Assembly (NCBI RefSeq): GCF_016863555.1
Contig: NZ_BOPC01000039.1
Span: 1 to 64,000, forward strand
DNA length: 64,000 bases
From: Micromonospora qiuiae
GTDB taxonomy: Bacteria; Actinomycetota; Actinomycetes; Mycobacteriales; Micromonosporaceae
Reading direction: 5' to 3'
The notes under the pieces are model-generated. The model did no database searches. It was not told the DNA's origin and saw only the letters and a program-made list of their open reading frames with translations. The translations under genes and the position numbers were made by a program. Numbering within the stretch: position 1 is the stretch's first letter; each line of letters starts with the position of its first letter. Shown here one piece after another: positions 27,892 to 35,987 of this stretch.

Positions 27892-28269
27892 ATGGAATAC
27901 GTGGGAACTGCGTTGGCCGAAATGACTATGCCTCAGATCTCGCCGCTTGCCGGCGAGCCGATCGAACGCGCCGACGCCGAACGGCTGGCCGGGGTCCTCA
28001 AGGCCCTCGCCGACCCCGCTCGGCTGCGGCTGCTCAGCCTGATCCAGTCGGCACCCGAGGGCGAGGCGTGCGTGTGTGACCTCACCGCGCCGCTCGGCCT
28101 CTCTCAGCCGACGGTCAGCCACCACCTGCGCATCCTCACCGAGGCCGGCTTGCTGGAGCGGGAGAAGCGCGGTGTGTGGGCCTACTACCGACTGGTCCCG
28201 AGCGCGATCGCCACGATCGCGGACCTGCTCACCCCGCCGCGTAAGCGGGCCACCAAGCGGGCTCGCTGA
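27892..28269 (+). CDS. ArsR/SmtB-family metal-responsive repressor
   Basis: A winged-helix repressor of up to 125 residues. The recognition helix is LSQPTVSHHLRILTEAGLL. The metal-site motif CVCDL (Cys60, Cys62) on the alpha-3 helix is the thiol pair used by ArsR/CadC-type sensors for As(III), Cd(II) or similar. The wing is KRGVWAYYRL. Several starts are possible: ATG 27,892, a GTG nine bases on, or ATGs at codons 11 and 13. The motif is unaffected. No arsenic or metal resistance gene is adjacent. The gene is closed by a strong bidirectional hairpin. Confidence 0.88.
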   Translation: MEYVGTALAEMTMPQISPLAGEPIERADAERLAGVLKALADPARLRLLSLIQSAPEGEACVCDLTAPLGLSQPTVSHHLRILTEAGLLEREKRGVWAYYRLVPSAIATIADLLTPPRKRATKRAR

Positions 28270-28276
28270 GTCTTGA

Positions 28277-28314
28277 CCCGCTGGTGGCTGCCCGACCCGG
28301 CAGCCACCAGCGGG
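28277..28314. terminator. Bidirectional terminator between convergent genes
   Basis: Perfect 16-bp stem (CCCGCTGGTGGCTGCC and complement) with a 6-base loop. It sits 7 bases past the ArsR stop and just past the stop of the leftward DUF368 gene. Confidence 0.85.
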
Positions 28315-28320
28315 ACGGGA

Positions 28321-29292
28321 TCAGCGGACGTGGGACGTCTCGTACGTCTCCTCGGTGAGCTCCCGAGCGGCCCGGCGAAGCCGGCGACGTTCGGCGATGA
28401 CCATTGCCGTGACCACGGCGACGCCAAGCAGGAACAGCGTGCCGATGGTCAGGATGTTCTCGCCGGGCGCGTGTAGGTCACGCTCGTCGGACTGCCATGG
28501 CCAGAGCGCCCGCAGGCTGCCCAACAGAGCACCGGACATCACCGCGAGGGTCATCCGGCGATGCTCCTCCAGCAGCCACTGCAGCAGCTTGACGAAGAGC
28601 GACAGACCGATCACCATGCCGATCGCGAAGATCGCCAGGTAGCCGAAGTCGCGGTCGTTGAGCGCGGTGATCGTCGGCTCGTAGAGGCCGACGGTCAGCA
28701 GCAGGAACGACCCGGAGACCCCGGGCATCACCAGGGCGCAGACCGCGACCGCCGCCGCCACCAACACGATCAACGGGTGCGGTGTGAGGGTGGCCTGCGG
28801 CAGTCCGGTCAGCGCGAACGCGGCCACCGCGGCGAGCGCCAGCGCGACGATCTCGACCCGCCGCCACGGCGCGCCGACCATCGAGATCGGCACCATCACC
28901 GAGGCGAGCACCAGCCCGAGGAAGAGCCCGCGGGTCTGCTCCGGGTACCCGGTCAGCAGCGGTTCCAGCGCCTTCGCGGCGATCAGCAGACCGGGCAGCA
29001 TGCCGATCAGGAGCGGGACGACCACTGCCCAGTGCACCTGCCGCAGTTGGTGACCCGCGCGCGTCCAGCCGCGTCCGCGCGGGACGTCGGTGGCCGCGTA
29101 CCGGGCGGCGCTCACCACGTGACCGGCGGACGCGATCACCCGCTCGTACACGCCGGTGACCAGCGCGATGGTTCCGCCGCTGATCCCCGGCACGGCCTCG
29201 GCCACGCCGATGGCCGCGCCGCGCAGCACGTGACCTACCCGTTCACCCAATGCCATGAAGATTCCGCTCCGTATGCCGCTCGACCTGATCAT
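28321..29292 (-). CDS. DUF368 membrane protein (polyprenyl-phosphate translocase type)
   Basis: An integral membrane protein of about 323 residues with eight or more hydrophobic segments. The two diagnostic repeats of the family are present: GVAEAVPGISGGTIALVTG near the N-terminus and VMPGVSGSFLLLTVGLYE in the middle. DUF368 proteins (PopT) have been shown to recycle undecaprenyl phosphate across the membrane for cell-wall synthesis. I transfer that role by family. Either ATG 29,292 or ATG 29,256 could start it, the latter with GGAGCGGAA upstream. A dispersed repeat lies 45 bases upstream. Confidence 0.88.
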   Translation of the reverse strand: MIRSSGIRSGIFMALGERVGHVLRGAAIGVAEAVPGISGGTIALVTGVYERVIASAGHVVSAARYAATDVPRGRGWTRAGHQLRQVHWAVVVPLLIGMLPGLLIAAKALEPLLTGYPEQTRGLFLGLVLASVMVPISMVGAPWRRVEIVALALAAVAAFALTGLPQATLTPHPLIVLVAAAVAVCALVMPGVSGSFLLLTVGLYEPTITALNDRDFGYLAIFAIGMVIGLSLFVKLLQWLLEEHRRMTLAVMSGALLGSLRALWPWQSDERDLHAPGENILTIGTLFLLGVAVVTAMVIAERRRLRRAARELTEETYETSHVR

Positions 29293-29337
29293 GTGGCGGT
29301 TGCCACGGCGGCCCAGGCTACCGGCGGCCACAGTGCA

Positions 29338-29388
29338 AGAAAGGGCCCCCTATTAACGCCTGCGGTAGAGGAAGGGCCCCTTTTTAAC
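29338..29388 (+). repeat. Dispersed GGGCCCC/TTAAC double repeat, copy A
   Basis: Two 20-base half units ending TTAAC repeat with a 31-base period. Further copies lie at 48,907 and 59,261 (reverse). Here the element is upstream of the DUF368 gene. Confidence 0.9.
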
Positions 29389-29590
29389 AATCAGGTGAGG
29401 GTGCTCCGGCGGCCGGTCCAGTCGCAGCCGCGCGGCGGGCTGCTGGTCGGTGGGGTCGGGGCCGACGACCGGCGAGCGCATGTGTGAGACGTCGATGCCG
29501 GCGCGCAGGCCAGGGATAGGAGACGTACCTGGTAAGGACCGGTCGGCCGACGATGTGTACTGGTGAGGGTGTGTAGCGCCAGGGAGGGGG

Positions 29591-29803
29591 TCAGCGGTAG
29601 TCGTCCTCGTCGGCCGCGACCACCCGGGCCTGCTCCATCGCGTCCCAGTCGGCGACCTCCAGGCCGCGGCTCGGCTCGTCCTCGACGTCGGTGACGTCGA
29701 CCACCCGGGCCTGCTCGACCGCGTCGGCCGGATCGGCCTCCAGGTCACGTTCCTCCGGGCTGAGGTGGTCGCCGGGGGCGAAGTCCTCGTCGGGCTGGCC
29801 CAT
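29591..29803 (-). CDS. Small acidic protein, 70 aa, with repeated EQARVV motif
   Basis: ATG start with an excellent GGAGGGA site; 70 residues, strongly acidic, no cysteine, probably disordered. The motif EQARVV followed by acidic residues occurs twice (VEQARVVDVTDVEDEP and MEQARVVAADEDD), suggesting two equivalent short binding helices. There is no signal peptide. The gene is divergent from the four-TM holin-like gene. I do not recognise it. An acidic two-motif protein may be an adaptor or a mimic of nucleic acid, which is speculative. Confidence 0.75.
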   Translation of the reverse strand: MGQPDEDFAPGDHLSPEERDLEADPADAVEQARVVDVTDVEDEPSRGLEVADWDAMEQARVVAADEDDYR

Positions 29804-29960
29804 CAAGTCCCTCCGGGATGTCGGTGGACGGTACCCATCCACCGTACGGGCTGCGCCTGCACCTCGCTGGGAAGCGACGCCGGGCGAGGGTACGCCACCC
29901 GCAGAACCGAGTCGGTCGAATCGCCCCCACCCGGGCTGTCTTCGATGCCAGGATGGCACC

Positions 29961-30344
29961 GTGGGGTTCCTCATCCGGCTGGCGACGACCGCCGTCGCGC
30001 TGTGGATCACCACGCTGATCGTTCCCGGAGTCGAGGTGACCGGCCGGACCGGTTACCACAGTGCGTTCACCCTGATCATCGTCGCGTTGATCTTCGGGGT
30101 GGTCAACGCGGTGCTCAAGCCGGTCATCAAGGTGGTGGGCTGTGTTTTCTACCTGTTGACGCTGGGCCTGTTCGCGCTGGTGGTCAACGCCCTGCTGTTC
30201 CTGCTGACGAACTGGATCGCTCGGGCGCTCGACCTTCCGTTCCACGTCGATGGTTTCTGGCCGGCCTTCTGGGGGGCGATCGTGATGGCAGTGGTGACCT
30301 GGCTGATCAGCGTGGTGGTACCGGATACCGCAGACCGGCGGTGA
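29961..30344 (+). CDS. Four-TM phage-holin-superfamily-IV type membrane protein
   Basis: GTG start with AGGA upstream; 127 residues. Four hydrophobic helices run through nearly the whole protein (LIRLATTAVALWITTLIVPG, FTLIIVALIFGVVNAVLKP, LLTLGLFALVVNALLFLLT, FWGAIVMAVVTWLIS). The connecting motif NAVLKPVIK is typical of the Pfam 'Mycobact_4TMS phage holin' family, which is widespread in bacterial chromosomes and not evidence of a prophage. Function in the cell is unsettled. Confidence 0.82.
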   Translation: MGFLIRLATTAVALWITTLIVPGVEVTGRTGYHSAFTLIIVALIFGVVNAVLKPVIKVVGCVFYLLTLGLFALVVNALLFLLTNWIARALDLPFHVDGFWPAFWGAIVMAVVTWLISVVVPDTADRR

Positions 30345-30430
30345 ACCAGCCCGGTTGTGCCCGGCCGGGCCAGCTACGGGATACTTCCGGAGGAGGACAG
30401 CGCGGTCCGGCGGACCCGTGGAGACCGGAC

Positions 30431-30538
30431 GGCCGCACGGCCGACCGCCCATGGAGATCAGCCGGCCGTCCGGCCGACCGTCCGAGGGGATCCAGGCGGC
30501 CGTAGGGCCGGCGCAAGGAGAACAGCGGCCGCACGGCC
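30431..30538 (+). repeat. Four GGCCG-NN-CGGCC mini-hairpins before fba
   Basis: Small palindromes GGCCGCACGGCC, GGCCGTCCGGCC, GGCCGTAGGGCC (imperfect) and GGCCGCACGGCC lie at 30,431, 30,464, 30,498 and 30,527. Most are followed by a purine-rich GGAG-like stretch. The fourth is followed by the actual fba ribosome site. Confidence 0.6.
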
Positions 30539-30565
30539 GACAGCGGCAAGTAAGGAGCGTTCGAC

Positions 30566-31591
30566 ATGCCCATCGCTTCCCCGGAGGCTTACGCCGAGAT
30601 GCTGGACCGCGCCAAGGCCGGCCGGTACGCCTACCCGGCGATCAACGTGACGTCCTCGCAGACGCTGAACGCGGCGCTCAAGGGCTTCGCCGACGCGGAG
30701 AGCGACGGCATCATCCAGGTCTCCACCGGTGGTGCGGAGTACCTCTCCGGTCCTTCCGTGAAGGACATGGTCACCGGCGCGGTGGCGTTCGCCGCCTACG
30801 CCCACGAGGTGGCCAAGAAGTACCCGGTCAACATCGCGCTGCACACCGACCACTGCCCCAAGGAGAAGCTGGACACGTTCGTCCGGCCGCTCATGGCCAT
30901 TTCTCAGGAGCGGGTCCGCAACGGCCAGGAGCCGCTGTTCCAGTCGCACATGTGGGACGGCTCGGCCGTGCCGGTGGCGGAGAATCTGGAGATCGCTGCC
31001 CAACTCCTCGACGAGGCTGCCAAGGGCAAGATCGTTCTGGAGATCGAGGTCGGCGTCGTCGGTGGCGAGGAGGACGGCGTCGAGAACGCCATCAACGACA
31101 AGCTCTACACCACCGTCGAGGACGGCCTGGCCATGGTCGATGCGCTGGGCCTGGGCGAGAAGGGCCGCTACATGGCGGCGCTGACCTTCGGCAACGTGCA
31201 CGGTGTCTACAAGCCGGGCAACGTGAAGCTCCGTCCGGAAATCCTGAACGAGATCCAGGAGGCGGTCGGCGCCAAGTACGGCAAGGAGAAGCCGCTCAGC
31301 CTGGTCTTCCACGGCGGTTCCGGCTCGCTGCTGTCCGAGATCCGCGAGGCGCTGGACTACGGCGTGGTGAAGATGAACATCGACACCGACACGCAGTACT
31401 GCTTCTCCCGCCCGGTCGCCGACCACATGTTCCGCAACTACGACGGGGTGCTCAAGGTCGACGGCGAGGTCGGCAACAAGAAGATGTACGACCCCCGAGT
31501 GTGGGGCAAGGCCGCCGAGGCCGGCATGGCCGCCCGCATCGTGGATGCCTGCGAGCACCTGCGCTCGACCGGCACCACGATGACCAAGTGA
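30566..31591 (+). CDS. fba: Class II fructose-bisphosphate aldolase
   Basis: Zinc-dependent aldolase of glycolysis and gluconeogenesis, 341 residues, cytoplasmic. Zinc ligands are visible in ALHTDHCPKEK, GNVHGVYKPG and LVFHGGSGS. The Asp base is in HTDHC and the phosphate-binding NIDTDTQ follows. The ATG follows AAGGAGCG. The upstream leader contains four small GGCCG palindromes. In mycobacteria fba lies near a DUF3151 gene, as it does here two genes away. A bidirectional terminator follows. Confidence 0.97.
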   Translation: MPIASPEAYAEMLDRAKAGRYAYPAINVTSSQTLNAALKGFADAESDGIIQVSTGGAEYLSGPSVKDMVTGAVAFAAYAHEVAKKYPVNIALHTDHCPKEKLDTFVRPLMAISQERVRNGQEPLFQSHMWDGSAVPVAENLEIAAQLLDEAAKGKIVLEIEVGVVGGEEDGVENAINDKLYTTVEDGLAMVDALGLGEKGRYMAALTFGNVHGVYKPGNVKLRPEILNEIQEAVGAKYGKEKPLSLVFHGGSGSLLSEIREALDYGVVKMNIDTDTQYCFSRPVADHMFRNYDGVLKVDGEVGNKKMYDPRVWGKAAEAGMAARIVDACEHLRSTGTTMTK

Positions 31592-31614
31592 CGTATCGAC
31601 GCTGAACACGCCGG

Positions 31615-31647
31615 GGCGGCCGGTCCGATCTGCTCGGGCCGGCCGCC
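31615..31647. terminator. Bidirectional terminator between fba and the LOG gene
   Basis: Nine-base arms GGCGGCCGG/CCGGCCGCC around a 15-base loop, between two convergent stops. Confidence 0.65.
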
Positions 31648-31653
31648 TCGTCG

Positions 31654-32910
31654 TCACCGGGTCAGCAGGTGAACGGCCTCGTGGGCGTCGTCGGTGAGGT
31701 GCACGGTGTCCGACAGGTCGCCGAACGGTGAGGTGGCCAGCAAAGGGCGCAGCAAGGACTCCACCGGCAACTCCTCCGTCCAGTACCTGCGGTCCAGGAA
31801 GACGTACGCGCCGCTGACCCCGTCGGTGCCGTAGTAGGTCTTGGTGGCTGCCTGAAACACCTCCTGCACGGTGCCGGCCCGGCCGGGGGCGAAGACGATC
31901 CCGCCCCGCGCCAGTCGCAGGATGGTGTCCTCACGAATGGCGTTCGAGAAGTACTTGGCGATCCGGCCGGCGAACAGGTTCGCCGGCTCGTGGCCGTAGA
32001 GCCAGGTGGGGATGGCCAGCCCACCGCAGCTTGCCCAGTCCAGATCGCCACTGGTCAACGCGGCCGAGTCCGCCCGGTAGGTGGTGAATGCGGTGACCGG
32101 TTCGCTGCCGCCGCCCGGCGGGGTGATCGACTGACCGAACACCTCCCTGACTTTCAGCGCGGCAGCCGTGTAACGGTCGTGGTCGGTGAAGTCCGGCGCG
32201 GTGGCGAGCAGGTCGATGGCGTCGGAGAGCTCCTCCGCCGGCCGGGTCGACAGGTACGCGCCCAGGTTGGCGGCCTCCATCACCCCCGGTCCGCCGCCGG
32301 TCACCACCAGGCGGTGAGCCCTGGCCAGTTCCCGGCCGAGCACCGCGGCCATCCGGTACGACGCACTGCCCCGGGGCACCGCGTGCCCGCCCATCACACC
32401 GACCACCGACTGCGGTCCGTGGCTGGTCAACCAGGTGCGGGTGGCGTCGGCGAGCGCGTTGTCCACGCCGTGGTCGTGCAACCGCTGGCCGAGGGCCTCC
32501 CGTACGTCGGGTAGCGCGCCGCCGTGGGCCCGGAAGTGCGCGTACACCCGGGTGTCGTACATCGCCTCGAACCCGCCCTCGGCGAAGCCGGCCGCCAACT
32601 CCTCGGGGGTGTAGAGGTGCGGCGGCTGGGTCGGGTACGGCAGCCCGGAGAACGGCGGCACCACGTTGGCACCTCGCTGGACCAGGTCGGCGCCGACCTG
32701 GCGGGAGGCGAACCGGCAGCCGACGAAAAGGGTTCCGGCCACCTCGACGCCGGTGAAATCGGGAACGGGGTCCAGATTCAGTTGGAGCCCCTGGATGGTC
32801 AGGCCGACCAGGCTGCCGGTGGCCAGCCGCCGGTCGAATTCCGACCGGGTCTGGATCTCGTTGGTCCAGGTGTGCGGCTCGATGACGTCTGCGGGGGGTG
32901 GAGTCGGCAT
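31654..32910 (-). CDS. LOG-family protein, possible nucleotide 5'-monophosphate nucleosidase
   Basis: A cytoplasmic Rossmann-fold protein of 418 residues. The lysine-decarboxylase-like (LOG) core has GGGPGVMEA (about 205-213) and, where the family usually has PGGxGTxxE, reads PGRAGTVQE (about 339). The Gly-to-Arg change sits next to the nucleotide phosphate site. A 130-residue N-terminal extension before the core recalls PpnN of E. coli, which cleaves nucleoside monophosphates to free bases, rather than short cytokinin LOG enzymes. Start ATG at MPTPPPADV. It is convergent with fba. Confidence 0.82.
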   Translation of the reverse strand: MPTPPPADVIEPHTWTNEIQTRSEFDRRLATGSLVGLTIQGLQLNLDPVPDFTGVEVAGTLFVGCRFASRQVGADLVQRGANVVPPFSGLPYPTQPPHLYTPEELAAGFAEGGFEAMYDTRVYAHFRAHGGALPDVREALGQRLHDHGVDNALADATRTWLTSHGPQSVVGVMGGHAVPRGSASYRMAAVLGRELARAHRLVVTGGGPGVMEAANLGAYLSTRPAEELSDAIDLLATAPDFTDHDRYTAAALKVREVFGQSITPPGGGSEPVTAFTTYRADSAALTSGDLDWASCGGLAIPTWLYGHEPANLFAGRIAKYFSNAIREDTILRLARGGIVFAPGRAGTVQEVFQAATKTYYGTDGVSGAYVFLDRRYWTEELPVESLLRPLLATSPFGDLSDTVHLTDDAHEAVHLLTR

Positions 32911-33161
32911 CGGCTCATCCTGCCCGCCCGGCTCAACCCTGTCGGACGCGGCTTGACGACCCGGAAATCGGACGGGAGCCCGGCGGCCTGGCCGGGCTCC
33001 CGCACATCCGGCTCCTGGGGAGGCTCCGGACTTCCAGTTGTAGTGGAAATCACCGGGGCGGGGGGGATGGACCGCAGGCGTGACGGACCTCTCGCCCGTT
33101 CAGCCAACGGGCTTGCCGGACCCCCTCGCGTATCCCGGTCCGGAGCGGGTTGAATGAGGCG

Positions 33162-33590
33162 ATGCAGAACCTGTTGCCTGAGCCACCCGCCACGTTCCTG
33201 CCCGCCAACGAGGAGGCCGACGCTGACCTGGCAGCGGCCGAGCAGGACGGCCATGACGAGGCGTTCGCCTCGGTGGCGGCCCGGTTCCCGACGCACAGCG
33301 CGGCCTGGGCTGCGCTGGCCGCCCGGGCTCTCACCGAGAGCCAGTTCGTTCCGGCGTACGCGTACGCCCGGACCGGCTACCACCGGGGCCTGGATCAGCT
33401 GCGCCGTAACGGCTGGAAGGGTCACGGCCCGGTGCCGTGGTCGCACGAGCCGAACCGTGGCTTCCTGCGCTGCCTGTACGTGCTCTCCCGGGCCGCCGAC
33501 GAGATCGGCGAGGCGGACGAGGCGGCCCGCTGTGCCCAGTTCCTCCGCGACTGCGATCCGGCCGCTGCCGACGCACTGGCCAGCAACTGA
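33162..33590 (+). CDS. DUF3151 family protein
   Basis: 142 residues, soluble and helical, beginning MQNLLPEPPATFLP, which is how DUF3151 proteins start. Conserved features include the SAAWAALAARAL helix, YAYARTGYHRGLDQLRRNGW and NRGFLRCLYVLSRAADEIGE. The arrangement of helices resembles a TPR pair. The chosen ATG has GAGGC close by. A TTG 12 bases earlier is possible. In mycobacteria the homologue lies close to fba, which fits the order here. The function is not known for the family. Confidence 0.88.
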   Translation: MQNLLPEPPATFLPANEEADADLAAAEQDGHDEAFASVAARFPTHSAAWAALAARALTESQFVPAYAYARTGYHRGLDQLRRNGWKGHGPVPWSHEPNRGFLRCLYVLSRAADEIGEADEAARCAQFLRDCDPAAADALASN

Positions 33591-33622
33591 CCGCCGGCGG
33601 CCGGGGTCGGTCGGGTGGTCGG

Positions 33623-35920
33623 CTACAGCCCTTCGGCCACCGCTGCGGCGATCTTGAGCCAGGCGTCCCGGGTGGCCGAGGATAGCTGGGCGTAGCGGAT
33701 CGGCTCTCCGGTGTCGATGAGCCTTTCGTACGGGGCCAGCAGTACGGCCCTGGTCCGCGCAGCGAAGTGCTCCTGGATCGCGGGCAGGTCGATCTCCTTG
33801 CGGGACGGTGGCATGGAGACCACGGTGACCGCCTGCCGGACCAGCCGTTGCCGCCCGCTCTGCTCAAGGTGGTCGAGCATCCGGGCGGCCGTCTCGGCCG
33901 AGTCGTTACGCGCTGACATGGTGACCACGAGTTGGTCGGTGGCGTCCATCGCGGCCTGCCAGTTCTGCGCGCGTACGTTGTTCCCCGTGTCCACGAAAAT
34001 CAACTTGTAGAAGCGGCTGACCACCTCGCGGATCTCGCCGAAGGCGGCCGCGGTGAGCATCTCACCGCCGGTGGCCGACTCGTCGGAGGCGAGCACGTCG
34101 AACATCCCCTCGCCCTGCGAGCGGACGTACTGCGACAGGTCGCCGACCCGCCCGTGCGCGCCGTGGAACTGGCCCAGGTCGCGCAGCAGGTCCCGCACCG
34201 TACGCGAGTGGAAGTCCTGCTGGGCGCGCATGCCGAGGGTGCCCTGGGTCTCGTTGTTGTCCCAGGCCAGCACGTACCCGCCGCGCTTCTGCCCGAAGGT
34301 CATCGCGAGCAGCAGGATGGCGACGGTCTTGCCCGCCCCGCCCTTCGGGTTGACCACGGTCACCTGCCGGAGCCCGCCGAAGTTGCGGCGCACCGTCTCG
34401 ATGTCGCGCTTGAGTTCCAGCTCGTGCCGTCCCGGCGCGAGCTTCACCAGGCCCGTCTTGTTGACCACGGCGCGGACGCCCATCGTCGCGACCGGATCGG
34501 CCGGGCGCACCTGCCGCCGCCGGGCGAAGTCCTCGGCGGTCGGCGCGCCACCCACCTCCGGGTTCCAGTCCTGCTCGGCGTACGCCGGCGGCACCCGGGA
34601 CGCGGTCTCGGCCGGCTGGTACGGCTGGTGCGGCAGCGGGTGAGCCATCGGCGTCGGTGCGCCCTGCTGCTGCCAGGGCACCGGATTCCAGGCCGGCTGC
34701 GGTGGGAACGGTCCGGGCGGCACTGCCGGGTACGCCGGCTCGGCCGGGGGCGGCATCGGCCCGGCGTGCGGCGGAACGGGTGGCCCGCTCTCCGCCGCCG
34801 GCGGCAACGGGCCAGGAAACTGCGGCGTGACCGGGCCGGCGGCACCATCAGGCGGCGGCACGGGCGCCGTGCCGTGATGTGGTGCGGGTGCCGTGCCGTG
34901 ATGTGGTGCGGGTGGCATTCCGTAATGTGGTGCGGGTGGCATCCCGTGATGCTGAGATCCCGGCGGGCCGGGAAGGGGCTGCGGCACCGGTGGCAACGGC
35001 TGGGCCGGTGAGGCCCAGGTGGGCCGCGGCGGGACTGCGGGCCCCTCGCCGGACTCGACCGGGGCTGCGACCTCGGGAGCGGAACGCTGCGGTGGCTGCG
35101 CCCAGGGTGATTCTGCCTGCGGACGGAACACCGGGGGTGGATCGCCTGTCTGGTCGTGGATGTCCGCACCGGAGTCGGTCGGGGCGTCCGTCGTACCGCT
35201 CACGTCGGCGATGGCCGTCGACCCATCGTCGGCGACGGGCACCGTGGGGAACGGGCCGCCGTCGACCCTGCCGGGCATCGCCGGAGATGGGCCGGCGTCG
35301 GCCGAGGTGTTGTGCCTGCCAGTGGTGAGCGAGGTCGGCCCGTCGAGGGTGAACGGCTGGTTCAGGTCGACCTGGGCGGCTTCCGGCAGGGGACCGTCGG
35401 GCAGCGAAGCCCGGCCGGTCGCGGTCGGCCCGCCCGACTCACCGCCGGGAACCGTCGGTGCTCCTGATTCCGGACCGGTGCTGGGTGGCGCGGGCGACTC
35501 CCAGCCGGTGGCGGTCGGCCCCCCGCCGGTCAGCGACGGATAGTCGGCGGGCGAGGGTGGAACGGCCGGGTGGCCGGGCGTCGGGTGCCCGGAATGCGGC
35601 GCCGCCGGGTGCCCGGGCAGCGGTGCCGCCTGGTCGGGCGCCGGTTGCCCGGGATACAGCGGCGTCGGATATCCGGGTTGCGGCGTCGGCGGTTGGCCGG
35701 GGTACGGCGGCGCCGGTTGTCCGGGTTGCGGCGTCGGCGGTTGGCCGGGGTACGGCGGCGCCGGTTGTCCGGGCACCGGCGGAACGGCAGGTGGCGGGTC
35801 GCCCCATGCCGGTGCCCCGAAGCCGTCGATCTGATCGGGTGGCCAGAGTGGTTCGATGTCCCGTTCCGGCACCCCCTGCTGGCCGGGCGTGTGCGCCCGG
35901 TCGGCGTTCTCGTCCACCAC
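33623..35920 (-). CDS. EspI-like MinD/ParA ATPase with long Pro-rich arm
   Basis: 765 residues in two parts. Residues 1 to about 480 are disordered and rich in Pro, Gly and Ala, with tandem units such as PPYPGQPPTPQPGQPA and MPPAPHHGTAPAPHHG. The C-terminal 260 residues form a MinD/ParA-type ATPase. Its deviant Walker A is NPKGGAGKT (about 521-529), switch LAWDNNETQGTLG takes the place of the usual D-x-D, and FVDTGNNVR is the Walker B region. This layout matches EspI of type VII secretion loci and related chromosome-partitioning-like ATPases. The GTG start has GGGGAGGAAC upstream. No EccC, EsxA or other ESX gene is in the window, so a secretion role is only inferred. Confidence 0.8.
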   Translation of the reverse strand: MVDENADRAHTPGQQGVPERDIEPLWPPDQIDGFGAPAWGDPPPAVPPVPGQPAPPYPGQPPTPQPGQPAPPYPGQPPTPQPGYPTPLYPGQPAPDQAAPLPGHPAAPHSGHPTPGHPAVPPSPADYPSLTGGGPTATGWESPAPPSTGPESGAPTVPGGESGGPTATGRASLPDGPLPEAAQVDLNQPFTLDGPTSLTTGRHNTSADAGPSPAMPGRVDGGPFPTVPVADDGSTAIADVSGTTDAPTDSGADIHDQTGDPPPVFRPQAESPWAQPPQRSAPEVAAPVESGEGPAVPPRPTWASPAQPLPPVPQPLPGPPGSQHHGMPPAPHYGMPPAPHHGTAPAPHHGTAPVPPPDGAAGPVTPQFPGPLPPAAESGPPVPPHAGPMPPPAEPAYPAVPPGPFPPQPAWNPVPWQQQGAPTPMAHPLPHQPYQPAETASRVPPAYAEQDWNPEVGGAPTAEDFARRRQVRPADPVATMGVRAVVNKTGLVKLAPGRHELELKRDIETVRRNFGGLRQVTVVNPKGGAGKTVAILLLAMTFGQKRGGYVLAWDNNETQGTLGMRAQQDFHSRTVRDLLRDLGQFHGAHGRVGDLSQYVRSQGEGMFDVLASDESATGGEMLTAAAFGEIREVVSRFYKLIFVDTGNNVRAQNWQAAMDATDQLVVTMSARNDSAETAARMLDHLEQSGRQRLVRQAVTVVSMPPSRKEIDLPAIQEHFAARTRAVLLAPYERLIDTGEPIRYAQLSSATRDAWLKIAAAVAEGL

Positions 35921-35987
35921 GGTTCCTCCCCATTCCCCTGCCGAGGATAGGCCCACCAGCCGACCCGACCGTCGGTGTCGGTTCGGC

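Noticed and set aside
29961..30344. Prophage remnant, from the holin-type name
   Set aside because: The four-TM family is a chromosomal membrane protein family. There are no lysin, tail or integrase genes around it.
30345..30565. CRISPR array from the repeated GGCCG units before fba
   Set aside because: The repeats are 12 bases, spacing varies little but spacers are purine-rich and similar, and no cas genes are present.
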